Shown in pieces: positions 16,863-29,097 of a stretch of DNA of 64,000 nt. Position 1 is the first letter of the stretch. Each line of letters starts with the position of its first letter. The notes beneath the pieces are model-generated. The model ran no database searches and was not told the DNA's origin. It saw nothing but the letters and a program-made list of their open reading frames with translations. The translations under genes and the position numbers were made by a program. This DNA is from Peribacillus frigoritolerans (GTDB lineage Bacteria; Bacillota; Bacilli; Bacillales; Bacillaceae): positions 248,001-312,000 of the forward strand of contig NZ_SMZY01000001.1 of the NCBI RefSeq assembly GCF_004358755.1, given 5' to 3'.

Positions 16863-16890
16863 GCCGCAGTCAACGCACTGCGGCTTCTTT
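16863..16890 (+). terminator. Terminator after lepA
   Basis: Perfect stem GCCGCAGT / ACTGCGGC with a 6-nt loop followed by TTCTTT. Only about 15 nt before the hemW start, so partial read-through into hemW is possible. Confidence 0.75.
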
Positions 16891-16907
16891 ATTAGAAGGT
16901 GAGAAAA

Positions 16908-18059
16908 ATGGTCAAAGCTGCATATCTACACATTCCTTTTTGCGAGCAGATCTGTCATTATTGTGACTTTAACAAGGTCTTTTTGAAAAATCAGCCAGTT
17001 GAGGAGTACCTTGACAGCATGCAAATGGAAATGAAAAACACTCTTATAAAATACCCGTCAGATTCTCTTGAGACAATTTTTATAGGCGGAGGCACACCCA
17101 CTGCTTTAAATGAAAAACAAATGGAAAAGCTCCTGACAGCAATAAATGAGGAGTTTAAGCCATCCCCATCATTACACGAATTTGCAGTAGAAGCGAATCC
17201 TGGTGACCTTTCATATGAAAAGTTAAAGGTGATGAAAGACCTTGGCGTAAACCGCCTGAGTTTCGGCGTGCAGACATTTAACGACAGGCTGCTTGAAAAG
17301 ATCGGGCGCACTCACCGTTCGGCTGATGTCATGAAAAGCATTGAGCTAGCCAAAAAAGCAGGCTTTGACAATATAAGCATTGACTTGATGTACGGGCTGC
17401 CCGGGCAGACAATCCAAGATTTCAGAGATTCCCTGAAGATTGCGTTTGGCCTTGATGTTAAGCATTATTCTTCGTATTCTCTCATTGTTGAACCCAAAAC
17501 GGTTTTTTATAATTTAATGTCCAAAGGCAAACTGATCCTTCCTCCTGAGGAAGATGAAGCCGTCATGTATGAATATCTCATGGAAGAGATGGAACAGCAT
17601 GGTTTTCATCAATATGAAATCAGCAATTTTGCCATTCCAGGTTTTGAAAGCAGACATAATCTTACTTATTGGGATAATGAAGAATACTACGGAATCGGAG
17701 CGGGAGCGCACAGCTACACAGGCAATATCCGGCGGGCAAATGCAGGTCCGCTGAAAAAATATATGCAGCTGATTGAAGAAACAGGATTTCCCTATCTGAA
17801 TGAGCATCAAGTAACAGAAGCTGAAAAGATGGAAGAGGAACTTTTCCTTGGTTTACGTAAATCTTCCGGAGTCAGCAAAAAGAGATTTGCCGATAAGTTC
17901 GGCATGCCTATTACAAATGTTTTTGGATTGCAGATCCAGGAACAAACTGAAAAAGGCCTGTTAAATGATGGAGAGGATTCCATTTCACTCACTCACCAGG
18001 GGAAATTACTGGGAAATGAAGTTTTTCAGGCATTTTTAGGTGTTGTGCCTGCTGAATAG
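16908..18059 (+). CDS. hemW: Radical SAM family heme chaperone HemW
   Basis: A 383-residue radical SAM protein. The cluster motif C12-x3-C16-x2-C19 is followed by D-F (residue 21 is Phe), so it lacks the fourth cysteine of true coproporphyrinogen dehydrogenase HemN (CxxxCxxCxC). That places it with HemW, which binds and hands over heme. GGGTPTAL and the C-terminal HemW domain are present. ATG at 16908 follows AAGGTGAG; the GTG at 16899 overlaps that site. Confidence 0.92.
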   Translation: MVKAAYLHIPFCEQICHYCDFNKVFLKNQPVEEYLDSMQMEMKNTLIKYPSDSLETIFIGGGTPTALNEKQMEKLLTAINEEFKPSPSLHEFAVEANPGDLSYEKLKVMKDLGVNRLSFGVQTFNDRLLEKIGRTHRSADVMKSIELAKKAGFDNISIDLMYGLPGQTIQDFRDSLKIAFGLDVKHYSSYSLIVEPKTVFYNLMSKGKLILPPEEDEAVMYEYLMEEMEQHGFHQYEISNFAIPGFESRHNLTYWDNEEYYGIGAGAHSYTGNIRRANAGPLKKYMQLIEETGFPYLNEHQVTEAEKMEEELFLGLRKSSGVSKKRFADKFGMPITNVFGLQIQEQTEKGLLNDGEDSISLTHQGKLLGNEVFQAFLGVVPAE

Positions 18060-18067
18060 GGTAAACA

Positions 18068-18103
18068 TAAAAGACGGCGTTTTTACGCTTGTCTTTTTGT
18101 TTT
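18068..18103 (+). terminator. Terminator after hemW
   Basis: Imperfect stem AAAGAC-GCG / CGC-GTCTTT around a TTTTTA loop, followed by TTTGTTTT. Confidence 0.65.
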
Positions 18104-18155
18104 CCTTTTCTTAAATGATTTACCTATAAACTCATAGGGAATTTAATCTAAATAA

Positions 18156-18184
18156 TTGACATTTAACGTTTGATTTGATACTTT
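18156..18184 (+). promoter_or_regulatory. SigA promoter of the hrcA-dnaK operon
   Basis: A perfect TTGACA (18156-18161), a 17-nt spacer and TACTTT (18179-18184) stand just upstream of the CIRCE operator. Confidence 0.8.
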
Positions 18185-18195
18185 TTATTATAGAT

Positions 18196-18222
18196 TTAGC
18201 ACTCACGCATACAGAGTGCTAA
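18196..18222 (+). promoter_or_regulatory. CIRCE operator (HrcA binding site)
   Basis: A perfect inverted repeat TTAGCACTC-N9-GAGTGCTAA, identical to the CIRCE consensus. HrcA bound here blocks transcription of its own operon until heat stress diverts the GroE chaperonin that keeps HrcA active. Confidence 0.97.
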
Positions 18223-18236
18223 CAGAGGTGATGATA

Positions 18237-19265
18237 ATGTTAACAGATCGTCAGCTTTTAATACTTCAGGTCATTGTTGATGATTTTATTCAATCGGCTC
18301 AGCCGGTTGGCTCTAGAACTCTTTCTAAGAAGGAAACGATCACATTCAGTTCTGCAACAATCAGAAATGAAATGGCAGACCTTGAAGAAATGGGTTTTAT
18401 CGAAAAGACCCACAGTTCATCTGGCAGAGTTCCGTCTGAGAAAGGGTACCGCTATTATGTGGATCACTTGCTTGCTCCGCAGAAACTGACAAATATGGAT
18501 GTTGTTACGATTAAGTCTGTCTTTGCAGAGCGCATATTTGAACTTGAAAAAGTAGTGCAGAAGTCTGCTCAGATTCTTTCGGACTTAACGAATTACACGT
18601 CAATTATTTTAGGTCCTAAAGTAAACGAAAATCGGCTGAAACGAATTCAGATTGTTCCAATCAGCGAAGATACAGCTGTTGCAATTATTGTGACAAATAC
18701 GGGCCATGTTGAAAACAGGACCATTTCTTTTCCGGGAACAATTGATCCGCAGGATATAGAGAAAATGGTAAACATATTAAATGAGCGATTATTTAACGTC
18801 CCGATTGTCGAATTGCATGACAAGATATACAAAGAAATAGTAAACTTGCTGAGGAATCATATTCAAAATTATGACTCCATCATGAAAGTTCTATCTGGAA
18901 CATTCACGATGAACGCAAATGAAAAGATATACTTCGGCGGGAAAACAAATATGTTAAGCCAGCCTGAATTCAATGATATCACGCGTGTCAGAACACTTTT
19001 GACAATGATCGAGGAAGAGCAGGAATTATATAACATTCTGCAGGCCTATGATTCAGGAATTACGATTAAAATCGGCAAAGAAAATCAGAACATTGCAATG
19101 GAAAACTGCAGTCTGATTACAGCAACCTACTCTGTTGATAATAAACAAATAGGGCGGATTGCCGTCCTTGGACCGACAAGAATGGAATATTCCCGGGTAA
19201 TCAGCCTGCTTCAGAGAGTCACAAAAGATATGTCCAAAGCCTTAACAAATCTGTATCACTCATAA
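18237..19265 (+). CDS. hrcA: Heat-inducible transcription repressor HrcA
   Basis: A 342-residue repressor of class I heat-shock operons. It has an N-terminal winged helix (about residues 1-70, with [13 protein letters not shown]), a GAF-like middle and a dimerisation insert (about 190-250). The ATG at 18237 lies 15 nt beyond the CIRCE site, with GAGGTGAT as ribosome binding site. First gene of the operon, so it is autoregulated. Confidence 0.96.
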   Translation: MLTDRQLLILQVIVDDFIQSAQPVGSRTLSKKETITFSSATIRNEMADLEEMGFIEKTHSSSGRVPSEKGYRYYVDHLLAPQKLTNMDVVTIKSVFAERIFELEKVVQKSAQILSDLTNYTSIILGPKVNENRLKRIQIVPISEDTAVAIIVTNTGHVENRTISFPGTIDPQDIEKMVNILNERLFNVPIVELHDKIYKEIVNLLRNHIQNYDSIMKVLSGTFTMNANEKIYFGGKTNMLSQPEFNDITRVRTLLTMIEEEQELYNILQAYDSGITIKIGKENQNIAMENCSLITATYSVDNKQIGRIAVLGPTRMEYSRVISLLQRVTKDMSKALTNLYHS

Positions 19266-19349
19266 AAACATTGTCCATATTGTAAGAGAGTGGAAAATTG
19301 TTTTCCGCTCCCTTTCCATGGCTTTGCACTTTAAGGGAGGTGAAAGAAA

Positions 19350-19943
19350 TTGACTAACGACGCAAAAGAAAGCTTAAAAGAAAATGAAACAGCAACAAAA
19401 CAAGAAGAAACGTTGATTAACCAAGAGGGTGAATCAGCGGATTCTGATATACAAGCTGAACAAGCGCAGGAATCTGATGAGTTAACAGCAGCCAAAGCTA
19501 AGATTGATGAACTTGAAGCCAAACTTAGTGAAACTGAAAACCGCATGTACCGCGTACAGGCAGATCTGGATAACTTCAGAAGAAGAGCACGTCTTGATCT
19601 TGAGGCTGCACAAAAATATCGTTCTCAAAATCTGATAACCGAAATACTGCCAGCTCTTGATAACTTTGAAAGAGCGTTAAAAATAGATACGGATGACGAA
19701 AAAACACAATCCTTGCTACAGGGAATGGATATGGTTTATCGCCAGCTGGTTCAGGCGCTGCAAAATGAGGGCATTGAAGCCATTCAAGCAGAAGGGCAGC
19801 CGTTTGACCCGCATCTTCATCAGGCAGTTATGCAGGTGGAAGATGATCAATATGAATCCAATGTTGTCATTGAAGAATTCCAAAAAGGCTACAAATTAAA
19901 AGACCGCATTATCAGACCAGCAATGGTTAAAGTGAATCAATAA
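19350..19943 (+). CDS. grpE: Nucleotide exchange factor GrpE
   Basis: A 197-residue co-chaperone that releases ADP from DnaK. An acidic, glutamine-rich N-terminus (residues 1-50) leads into the long dimerising coiled coil (about 50-100, [14 protein letters not shown]) and the C-terminal beta domain ([10 protein letters not shown]...[11 protein letters not shown]). The start is TTG at 19350, with AAGGGAGG 9 nt upstream. It follows hrcA by 84 nt. Confidence 0.95.
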   Translation: MTNDAKESLKENETATKQEETLINQEGESADSDIQAEQAQESDELTAAKAKIDELEAKLSETENRMYRVQADLDNFRRRARLDLEAAQKYRSQNLITEILPALDNFERALKIDTDDEKTQSLLQGMDMVYRQLVQALQNEGIEAIQAEGQPFDPHLHQAVMQVEDDQYESNVVIEEFQKGYKLKDRIIRPAMVKVNQ

Positions 19944-19955
19944 CTTACATATTAG

Positions 19956-21794
<1,839 letters not shown>

Positions 21795-21831
21795 TACTGA
21801 GCGGAAATGAGTGACTTCATCCCGCATAAGG

Positions 21832-21872
21832 AAAGTCAAAGTCAGGCTTGTCTTGACTTTGACTTTTTTTTC
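21832..21872 (+). terminator. Terminator between dnaK and dnaJ
   Basis: A 13-bp stem (AAAGTCAAAGTCA and its complement) followed by T8. It should lower expression of dnaJ and later genes relative to hrcA-grpE-dnaK, in line with mRNA processing and attenuation known for this operon in Bacillus. Confidence 0.9.
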
Positions 21873-22013
21873 ATGAAGAAAGCAAAGACTTTTCAGAAAA
21901 GAATGAATAGATTATGGGTATGAAAACACCTTCTATACGTAAACAATATCTTGCAATCAGGTTAAATCGAGTGATACAATTTACTTTATGTGAGAATTCG
22001 GGAGTGAGAAATT

Positions 22014-23126
22014 ATGAGCAAGCGTGATTACTATGAAGTGCTTGGAGTAAGTAAGAGCGCGACAAAGGATGAAATGAAAAAAGCGTACCGCAAGCTTTCA
22101 AAACAATATCATCCTGATATCAACAAAGATGCGGATGCAACCGATAAATTCAAAGAAATTTCAGAAGCCTATGAGGTTCTGACTGATGATCAGAAGCGTG
22201 CGCAATATGATCAATTTGGACATACTGATCCTAACCAGGGCTTCGGAGGATCTGACTTCGGCGGAGGATTCGGATTTGACGATATTTTCAGTTCAATCTT
22301 TGGCGGCGGAAGAAGACGTGACCCAAATGCGCCAAGACAAGGTGCTGACCTTCAGTATACAATGACTCTGTCCTTTGAAGATGCCGTATTCGGCAAGGAT
22401 ACAACCATTGAAATTCCGCGTGAAGAAACATGTGATACATGTGACGGCTCTGGAGCAAAGCCTGGAACTAAACCGGAAACATGTAAACATTGTAACGGAT
22501 CAGGACAGCTGAACGTTGAGCAGAACACGCCATTCGGCAGAATTGTCAACCGCCGCGTATGTAATCATTGCAGCGGAACAGGCAAAATGATCAAGCATAA
22601 ATGTTCAACGTGCGGAGGAGCCGGCAAAGTTCAAAAACGGAAAAAGATTTCTGTTAAAATTCCAGCTGGAGTCGATGATGGCCAGCAGCTTAGAGTTTCC
22701 GGACAAGGGGAGCCAGGATTAAATGGTGGGCCAAGCGGTGATTTATATGTTGTATTCCAAGTTAGATCTCATGAGTTCTTTGAGAGAGACGGAGACGATA
22801 TCTACTGTGAAATGCCGCTTACATTTGCACAGGCCGCTTTAGGCGATGAAATTGAAGTGCCTACTCTGCACGGCAAAGTAAAACTTAAGGTACCGGCCGG
22901 AACACAAACGGGCACAAAATTCCGTATGAAGGGAAAAGGTGTCGCAAATGTGAGAGGGTACGGACAGGGCGATCAGCACATTATCGTTCGTGTATTAACG
23001 CCTACTAATATTACAGAAAAACAAAAAGAGCTTATCCGCGAATTCGCTGAAATGAGCGGGGGAAGACCAGATGAGCATGAAGAAAGCTTTTTTGATAAAG
23101 TGAAGCGTGCGTTCAAGGGTGAATAA
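22014..23126 (+). CDS. dnaJ: Molecular chaperone DnaJ
   Basis: A 370-residue Hsp40 that delivers substrates to DnaK and stimulates its ATPase. J domain with HPD at residues 33-35, a Gly/Phe-rich segment (about 70-105), then four CxxCxGxG zinc motifs ([32 protein letters not shown]), and C-terminal substrate domains. GGAG-type site precedes the ATG. Confidence 0.97.
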   Translation: MSKRDYYEVLGVSKSATKDEMKKAYRKLSKQYHPDINKDADATDKFKEISEAYEVLTDDQKRAQYDQFGHTDPNQGFGGSDFGGGFGFDDIFSSIFGGGRRRDPNAPRQGADLQYTMTLSFEDAVFGKDTTIEIPREETCDTCDGSGAKPGTKPETCKHCNGSGQLNVEQNTPFGRIVNRRVCNHCSGTGKMIKHKCSTCGGAGKVQKRKKISVKIPAGVDDGQQLRVSGQGEPGLNGGPSGDLYVVFQVRSHEFFERDGDDIYCEMPLTFAQAALGDEIEVPTLHGKVKLKVPAGTQTGTKFRMKGKGVANVRGYGQGDQHIIVRVLTPTNITEKQKELIREFAEMSGGRPDEHEESFFDKVKRAFKGE

Positions 23127-23146
23127 ACAGAAGTGGAGCTGGTAGA

Positions 23147-24085
23147 ATGAAATGGTCCGAGTTAAGTATTCATACAACACAAGAAGCGGTAGAACCAATT
23201 TCGAATATATTGCATGAGGCCGGAGCGAGCGGTGTCGTCATAGAAGATCAAATGGATCTATTAAAAGAGCGCGAAAGTGTTTATGGAGAAATCTACCACC
23301 TCAATTCTGATGACTATCCTGATGAAGGTGTTATTATTAAGGCATATCTGCCGGTAAACAGTTTCCTTGGCGAAACCGTTGAGGAGATTAAAGAAGCTGT
23401 AAATAACCTGCTTATTCATGATATCGATTTAGGGAAAAATGATATCTCAATAAGTGAGGTAAATGATGAAGAGTGGGCAACAGCGTGGAAGAAATATTAT
23501 CATCCCGTTAAGATTTCGGAGCGATTTACGATCGTGCCGACATGGGAAACTTATACACCGGTCCATTCTGATGAACTCATTATTGAGCTTGATCCCGGGA
23601 TGGCTTTTGGCACAGGGACTCATCCTACAACCGTTCTTTGTATTCAGGCGCTTGAACGGTCTGTAAAAGAACACGATTTAGTTGTAGATGTAGGCACAGG
23701 ATCGGGAGTTTTAAGCATTGCCTCTGCAATGCTTGGTGCAAAAAAGGTTCAGGCACTGGATTTAGATCCAGTTGCTGTTGAAAGCGCACGTTTAAATACG
23801 AAATTAAATAAAGTGCACCAGGCCGTCACAGTATCTCAAAATAATTTGCTGAACGGTATTCAAGGTCCTGTAGACGTAGTCGTTGCAAATATTTTGGCTG
23901 AAGTCATTCTGCGATTTGTCCACGATGCAATTCAGATACTGAAACAAGGCGGTTTGTTCATCACTTCTGGAATCATTCTCAATAAAAAGGCTGAGGTTAA
24001 AAACGGTTTAATCGAGGCTGGATTTGAGATTGAAGAAACAGTTGTTATGGAAGACTGGGTGGCCTTTATCGCAAGAAAGAAATAA
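23147..24085 (+). CDS. prmA: Ribosomal protein L11 methyltransferase
   Basis: A 312-residue SAM-dependent methyltransferase that modifies ribosomal protein L11. SAM motif I reads [14 protein letters not shown] near residue 180, with the family motif GTGTHPTT just before it and a VANILAEVI motif after. Follows dnaJ by 20 nt in the extended heat-shock operon. Confidence 0.95.
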   Translation: MKWSELSIHTTQEAVEPISNILHEAGASGVVIEDQMDLLKERESVYGEIYHLNSDDYPDEGVIIKAYLPVNSFLGETVEEIKEAVNNLLIHDIDLGKNDISISEVNDEEWATAWKKYYHPVKISERFTIVPTWETYTPVHSDELIIELDPGMAFGTGTHPTTVLCIQALERSVKEHDLVVDVGTGSGVLSIASAMLGAKKVQALDLDPVAVESARLNTKLNKVHQAVTVSQNNLLNGIQGPVDVVVANILAEVILRFVHDAIQILKQGGLFITSGIILNKKAEVKNGLIEAGFEIEETVVMEDWVAFIARKK

Positions 24086-24098
24086 GAGGTGCTCATCT

Positions 24099-24854
24099 GT
24101 GCAGCGTTATTTTATAAGTGAAAAAAAAGAGAATTTAACGAGCAGAATTACAATTACGGGAGATGATGTTCATCACATCTCCCGTGTTATGCGTATGAAA
24201 CCCGGCAGCAAACTGATTTGCTGTACGTCAGATGGACAGGCAGCGCTTTGTGAGATAGAAGAGGTAAATGATGAGACAGCAGTATGCATGATCATCGACT
24301 GGCAGACTGCTGATTATGAACTCCCTGTATCAGTCACGATAGCGAGCGGGCTGCCTAAAGGGGATAAGCTGGAATGGATTCTTCAAAAGGGCACAGAACT
24401 TGGTGCCGCTTCGTTTATCCCTTTTAATGCTGCTCGTTCCGTTGTAAAGCTTGATGCAAAAAAAGCAGTCAAAAAAGTGGAGCGCTGGAGAAAGATTGTA
24501 AAAGAAGCATCTGAACAATCCTATCGCAATAGAATTCCTGAGGTTGCTGAACCATATAGCTGGAAGGAACTCATTATTGCTTCCGCTTCATATGATGTCA
24601 AAATCGTTGCATATGAAGAATCCGCTAAAAATGGGGAGCTCGCAAATCTTGCAAAAGCATTAAATGAAAGTCATTCAGGTCAGACCATTCTTGTGGTTTT
24701 TGGACCAGAAGGCGGACTAACAGAAGAAGAAATAAAACAGCTGAAGGATGCAGGGTTTACAGCTTGCGGGCTCGGGCCGAGAATTTTACGGACGGAAACG
24801 GCTCCGCTATATGTTTTATCTGCTGTTTCTTATTATTTTGAATTATCGAGGTGA
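24099..24854 (+). CDS. rsmE: 16S rRNA (uracil-1498-N3)-methyltransferase
   Basis: A 251-residue SPOUT-class methyltransferase (YqeU) that methylates U1498 of 16S rRNA. The C-terminal knot region carries VFGPEGGLTEEE and LGPRILRTETAPL, the RsmE signatures. Start GTG at 24099 with AAGAGGTG 7-8 nt upstream; the protein then begins MQRYFI as in homologues. Its stop overlaps the ribosome binding site of mtaB. Confidence 0.95.
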   Translation: MQRYFISEKKENLTSRITITGDDVHHISRVMRMKPGSKLICCTSDGQAALCEIEEVNDETAVCMIIDWQTADYELPVSVTIASGLPKGDKLEWILQKGTELGAASFIPFNAARSVVKLDAKKAVKKVERWRKIVKEASEQSYRNRIPEVAEPYSWKELIIASASYDVKIVAYEESAKNGELANLAKALNESHSGQTILVVFGPEGGLTEEEIKQLKDAGFTACGLGPRILRTETAPLYVLSAVSYYFELSR

Positions 24855-24859
24855 TTACC

Positions 24860-26218
24860 ATGCCAACCGTGGCATTTCATACACTTGGCTGTAAAGTAAA
24901 CCATTATGAAACAGAAGCTATCTGGCAGTTATTCAAGGACGCAGGCTATGACCGTTCTGAATTTGAAAGCAAAGCTGATGTTTATGTCATAAATACATGT
25001 ACAGTAACGAATACTGGCGATAAAAAAAGCAGGCAGGTCATTCGCCGTGCAATCAGAAAAAATCCGGACGGCGTTATTTGTGTAACCGGCTGTTATGCTC
25101 AAACGTCTCCAGCTGAAATTATGGCGATTCCGGGTGTGGATATCGTAGTAGGTACATCTGACCGTGTTAAAATGCTTGACTATATTGAGCAATTTAAAAA
25201 CGAAAGACAGCCAATTAACGGCGTCAGCAATATTATGAAGGCTCGGGTATATGAGGAACTTGATGTACCTGCTTTTACGGACCGCACTCGTGCATCATTG
25301 AAGATTCAGGAAGGCTGCAACAACTTCTGTACATTCTGTATTATTCCATGGGCACGCGGCTTAATGCGCTCCCGTGACCCTAAAGAAGTGATTAAACAGG
25401 CTCAGCAGTTAGTTGATGCAGGCTATAAAGAAATCGTATTAACAGGTATTCATACTGGCGGATACGGAGAAGACATGAAGGATTACAACTTCGCTATGCT
25501 GCTTCGTGATCTGGACACTCAGGTTCACGGCTTAAAGCGCATCAGAATCTCATCTATTGAGGCAAGTCAAATTACAGACGAAGTCATAGAAGTGCTTGAT
25601 CAGTCAGATAAAATTGTCCGCCATTTGCATATTCCGATTCAATCAGCCTCAAATACTGTATTGAAAAGAATGCGGCGCAAATACACAATGGAATTCTTTG
25701 CTGAGCGTTTAACGCGCCTGAAACAAGCTTTGCCAGGACTTGCTGTAACTTCTGACGTAATCGTCGGATTCCCTGGTGAAACGGATGAAGAATTCATGGA
25801 AACATATAACTTTATTAAAGAACATAAATTCTCAGAGCTTCATGTTTTCCCTTATTCAAAACGGACTGGCACGCCTGCTGCAAGAATGGAAGATCAAGTA
25901 GATGAGGACATCAAAAATGAACGTGTTCATCAGCTGATTGCCCTTTCTGATCAGCTTGCGAAAGAATACGCATCTGTATATGAAGATGAAGTTCTGGAGG
26001 TTATTCCAGAAGAACTATACAAAGAAGATCCTGAAAGCGGACTTTATGTCGGTTATACGGATAATTACCTGAAAGTTGTTTTCCCTGCAGCAGAAGAAAT
26101 GGTCGGGAAAATTGTGAAAGTGAAAATTACTAAAGCTGGCTATCCATATTCAGAAGGACAGTTTGTACGTGTCATGGAAGAAGAACCTGCAGCTGAAAGC
26201 ATGAGAAACATCTCTTAA
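24860..26218 (+). CDS. mtaB: tRNA (N6-threonylcarbamoyladenosine-37-C2)-methylthiotransferase MtaB
   Basis: A 452-residue radical SAM enzyme (YqeV) that converts t6A37 to ms2t6A37 in tRNA. The N-terminal domain provides cluster cysteines 11, 47 and one near 78. The radical SAM motif CNNFCTFC has Cys 153, 157 and 160. A C-terminal TRAM domain binds RNA. ATG at 24860 is preferred to the GTG at 24851, which is part of its GAGGTG ribosome binding site. Last gene of the hrcA operon. Confidence 0.94.
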   Translation: MPTVAFHTLGCKVNHYETEAIWQLFKDAGYDRSEFESKADVYVINTCTVTNTGDKKSRQVIRRAIRKNPDGVICVTGCYAQTSPAEIMAIPGVDIVVGTSDRVKMLDYIEQFKNERQPINGVSNIMKARVYEELDVPAFTDRTRASLKIQEGCNNFCTFCIIPWARGLMRSRDPKEVIKQAQQLVDAGYKEIVLTGIHTGGYGEDMKDYNFAMLLRDLDTQVHGLKRIRISSIEASQITDEVIEVLDQSDKIVRHLHIPIQSASNTVLKRMRRKYTMEFFAERLTRLKQALPGLAVTSDVIVGFPGETDEEFMETYNFIKEHKFSELHVFPYSKRTGTPAARMEDQVDEDIKNERVHQLIALSDQLAKEYASVYEDEVLEVIPEELYKEDPESGLYVGYTDNYLKVVFPAAEEMVGKIVKVKITKAGYPYSEGQFVRVMEEEPAAESMRNIS

Positions 26219-26246
26219 CCTGGTCGAGCAGACCGGGTTTTTTTAT
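26217..26246 (+). terminator. Terminator after mtaB
   Basis: Stem ACCTGGTC / GACCGGGT with a 5-nt loop, then T7. Ends the hrcA operon. Confidence 0.85.
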
Positions 26247-26398
26247 TTATCTTAAAATCAGGAAACTCACTTTCTTTAAAAACGAGGTTTAGAATTATTT
26301 CTCTGGTGTAAATTAAGTTTGTACTCGTATTTATTTTGAAAAAATGTTAAGATGTAAGAGGTCAGACGACTAATTAAATGGAAAAGGGGTACTTACAT

Positions 26399-27070
26399 AT
26401 GTCAGTAAATATTGGCAGTATGATTGACCATACAGCATTAAAGCCTGAAACAACAAAGGCTCAAATCGAAACATTATGCGCAGAAGCTAAGGAATATAAA
26501 TTCGCATCTGTCTGTGTAAATCCAACATGGATTGAAACAGCAGCTGCTTTACTAAAAGGAACAGACGTAAAAGTTTGTACTGTCATCGGTTTCCCTCTTG
26601 GTGCAACTACAGTTGAAACAAAAGCATTTGAAACAAAAGATGCAATCGCAAAAGGTGCAACAGAAGTTGATATGGTAATCAACATCGCCGCATTAAAAGA
26701 TAAAAATGACGAGCTTGTTGAGCGCGATATCCGTGCTGTTGTAGATGCAGCTAAAGGAAAAGCGCTTACTAAAGTAATCATTGAATCATGTCTTTTAACT
26801 GATGAAGAAAAAGTAAGAGCCTGCGAATTATCAGTTAAAGCGGGAGCGGATTTTGTGAAAACTTCTACTGGTTTTTCAACTGGCGGAGCAACTGTCGAAG
26901 ATATCGCTCTAATGCGCAAAACAGTAGGACCTGATGTTGGAGTGAAAGCTTCAGGCGGCGTCCGTGACCGCGCAGGAGCGCTAGCAATGGTTGAAGCAGG
27001 TGCAACCCGCATCGGTGCAAGTGCTGGAATTTCAATTGTTAAAGGTGAAGTTTCAAACTCTGATTATTAA
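26399..27070 (+). CDS. deoC: Deoxyribose-phosphate aldolase
   Basis: A 223-residue class I aldolase that cleaves deoxyribose 5-phosphate to glyceraldehyde 3-phosphate and acetaldehyde. The Schiff-base lysine is Lys 154 ([10 protein letters not shown]). Lys 183 (VKASGG) and Asp 92 (VDMVIN) complete the active site. ATG at 26399 lies about 10 nt after AAAGGGG; an ATG at 26378 overlaps that site. In B. subtilis deoC is elsewhere with nucleoside catabolism genes; here it stands alone between two terminators. Confidence 0.94.
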   Translation: MSVNIGSMIDHTALKPETTKAQIETLCAEAKEYKFASVCVNPTWIETAAALLKGTDVKVCTVIGFPLGATTVETKAFETKDAIAKGATEVDMVINIAALKDKNDELVERDIRAVVDAAKGKALTKVIIESCLLTDEEKVRACELSVKAGADFVKTSTGFSTGGATVEDIALMRKTVGPDVGVKASGGVRDRAGALAMVEAGATRIGASAGISIVKGEVSNSDY

Positions 27071-27077
27071 TATAAGA

Positions 27078-27117
27078 CTATAAAGACTGCTGAAATTTTT
27101 TCGGCAGTCTTTTTTAT
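27078..27117. terminator. Bidirectional terminator between deoC and yqeW
   Basis: Stem AAGACTGC / GCAGTCTT (with a further GA/TC) followed by T6 on the plus strand; the minus strand also has a short T tract, and the converging gene ends here. Confidence 0.75.
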
Positions 27118-28058
27118 TTCCCTCTAAAAAAAGTTGAAAATGAAACAACGAAACTGCCGAATGCATTTGCAAAGGGAAGCAAGGCAAGTGAACTGATGAC
27201 ATTAAAAATTAAACTGAAATGAGCGAGCTGCAAGTCCGGATGTGAAGATAGATTTTGAACAGCTGAACTGCATAATGAAATGAAAGGGTAAAATGCGGCT
27301 ACACCTATAACATTGACCCATATATGTGCATACGCAGTCAGCTTTGCTTCTTGATTTGCGGCGGCGGCTGCCATCCAGCCGGTAATACAAGTGCCGATAT
27401 TTGCTCCGAGAACATAAGCAATGCCTGCACTGAGCGTAAGGATATCTGCATTTAAAAAACTCATAATGATGCCTACAGTCGCTGCACTCGAATGAATAAT
27501 TGCAGTTAGAAGCGTCCCGCAGATGACTCCTGCAAAAGAGTGCTCATTTGTATAGAGCAATAACTCGTTAACAAGCTCCAATTGTGATAGAGGATAAGCA
27601 AGCCGGCCAAAGCCAGACATCGCTGAAAAAAGTGCCCCGAGTCCCATAGAAGCTTCACACATTCGAATCAGCGCTTCCTTTTTGAACACAACTCCCATAA
27701 AAAAACATAGAAGCCCAATAATGAAAAGCGGAAGAATCAATGATCCAATATCCAATGTAATTAGCTGGGTCGTGAAAGTAGATCCGATATTCGTTCCAAG
27801 AATAATTCCAATCGTTTGTTTAAACGAGATGACTCCTGCTGAAACAAGACCGATTACGATGATCATCACAGCTGAACTGCTTTGCAGGATCCCCGTAAAA
27901 ATGATTCCCGCCATAAAAGCTTTAACGGGATGATTAATACAAGCATAAATCCAGTCTCTCATCGCATGTCCGGATAGAACAGACAGGCCATTTTTCAGCA
28001 AATGCATACCCGCTAAAAAAACAATCAAGTAAAGCAGGAAAAAGCCTGCAGCCCCCAT
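27114..28058 (-). CDS. yqeW: Na/Pi cotransporter family protein YqeW
   Basis: A 314-residue membrane protein with two inverted Na/Pi-cotransporter (NptA type) repeats. Each has the glutamine/serine signature, seen as GILQSSSAVMI in the first and AIIHSSAATVGI in the second, and GTNIGST / GANIGTC loops. About 8-9 helices are predicted by eye. It probably moves phosphate or another anion with sodium. ATG at 28058 follows GAGGTGATTT. Same position as in B. subtilis, between yqeV and rpsU. Confidence 0.88.
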   Translation of the reverse strand: MGAAGFFLLYLIVFLAGMHLLKNGLSVLSGHAMRDWIYACINHPVKAFMAGIIFTGILQSSSAVMIIVIGLVSAGVISFKQTIGIILGTNIGSTFTTQLITLDIGSLILPLFIIGLLCFFMGVVFKKEALIRMCEASMGLGALFSAMSGFGRLAYPLSQLELVNELLLYTNEHSFAGVICGTLLTAIIHSSAATVGIIMSFLNADILTLSAGIAYVLGANIGTCITGWMAAAAANQEAKLTAYAHIWVNVIGVAAFYPFISLCSSAVQNLSSHPDLQLAHFSLIFNVISSLALLPFANAFGSFVVSFSTFFRGK

Positions 28059-28159
28059 CAAATCACCTCTTATTTTAAAAATATATGGACAAGCGCACGG
28101 CAGCATGACAAAAATCTACCGGACAAATGAACGAAATTAAGAACTTTTTCTTATATAAG

Positions 28160-28188
28160 TTGACCTCTGAGAAACGTTATATTATAAT
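28160..28188 (+). promoter_or_regulatory. Strong SigA promoter of rpsU-yqeY
   Basis: TTGACC (28160-28165), 17-nt spacer, perfect TATAAT (28183-28188), giving a leader of about 70 nt before rpsU. Confidence 0.85.
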
Positions 28189-28267
28189 TGCAAAGTACAT
28201 GTTTTCTTTAAACATGTTTATTAAACAGATGATGTCGATTGGTTGTATTCGGAGGGAGGGAATAAGA

Positions 28268-28441
28268 ATGTCAAAAACGGTCGTTCGTAAAAACGAGTCG
28301 CTTGAGGACGCTCTTCGTCGCTTCAAACGTACAGTATCAAAAAGCGGTACTATACAAGAAGCTAGAAAGCGCGAATTCTATGAAAAACCTAGCGTAAAAC
28401 GTAAGAAAAAGTCTGAAGCTGCTAGAAAACGCAAATTCTAA
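28268..28441 (+). CDS. rpsU: 30S ribosomal protein S21
   Basis: A 57-residue, strongly basic protein that binds near the anti-Shine-Dalgarno region of 16S rRNA. Begins [20 protein letters not shown] and ends in RKRKF, both typical. The ATG at 28268 has GGAGGGAGGG upstream. Pairs with yqeY, as in many Firmicutes. Confidence 0.97.
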   Translation: MSKTVVRKNESLEDALRRFKRTVSKSGTIQEARKREFYEKPSVKRKKKSEAARKRKF

Positions 28442-28454
28442 AGAGGGTGGATTT

Positions 28455-28901
28455 ATGAGTCTTCTTGAGCGTTTGAATCAAGATATGAAACAAGCGATGA
28501 AGAACAAAGAGAAGGACAAACTGGCTGTTATCCGCATGGTGAAAGCCTCATTACAAAATGAAGGCATCAAGCTGGGTAAACAGGAGTTGTCTGCTGAAGA
28601 GGAACTGACTGTGTTTTCTCGCGAATTAAAGCAACGTAAAGACTCCCTCCAGGAATTCAGTAAAGCTGATCGCTTAGATTTAGTTGAAAAGACACAGGCT
28701 GAACTTGATATTTTAACTGTATACATGCCAAAACAGCTTTCAGAAGAAGAACTTCAAGCTATTGTGAAAGAAACAATCGCAGAAGTAAACGCAACTTCTA
28801 AAGCAGACATGGGTAAAGTTATGGCTGCAATCATGCCTAAAGTTAAAGGTAAGGCTGATGGCGCGCTTGTCAATAAAACTGTAGCTGGACAGCTATCATA
28901 A
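28455..28901 (+). CDS. yqeY: GatB/YqeY domain protein
   Basis: A 148-residue protein made of a single GatB/YqeY domain, the tRNA-binding helical tail found at the end of GatB of the amidotransferase. A stand-alone role is not established. The motif [18 protein letters not shown] near the C-terminus is diagnostic. It begins 13 nt after rpsU and ends before a terminator. Confidence 0.94.
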   Translation: MSLLERLNQDMKQAMKNKEKDKLAVIRMVKASLQNEGIKLGKQELSAEEELTVFSRELKQRKDSLQEFSKADRLDLVEKTQAELDILTVYMPKQLSEEELQAIVKETIAEVNATSKADMGKVMAAIMPKVKGKADGALVNKTVAGQLS

Positions 28902-28908
28902 AAAGACG

Positions 28909-28944
28909 GAAAACACCTTGTTCATTTGAACAAGGTGTTTTTTA
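28909..28944 (+). terminator. Terminator after yqeY
   Basis: Perfect 12-bp stem AACACCTTGTTC / GAACAAGGTGTT with loop ATTT and T6. Confidence 0.93.
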
Positions 28945-29097
28945 ATGTCTTAATGGAAAAACTTACTCAACTATTTCCTTAAAAATAGTCTTGAAAATCA
29001 ATCGCATCACCATTTCACCTAAAAATAGGTCACTTTAACTTGTAACATAAAAAAATCGTTATATAAGTTTAGAAATAGGTAAATGAAAAATCTTGTT
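28945..29097. other. AT-rich intergenic stretch before the repeat array
   Basis: About 150 nt of AT-rich sequence with short direct repeats of AAAAATAG / AAATAGGT. I see no gene, promoter or RNA that can be supported here. Confidence 0.4.

Noticed and set aside
26461-27012. Long antisense open frame inside deoC
   Set aside because: It shadows a highly conserved gene whose codon pattern leaves the opposite strand open; no ribosome binding site or family resemblance.
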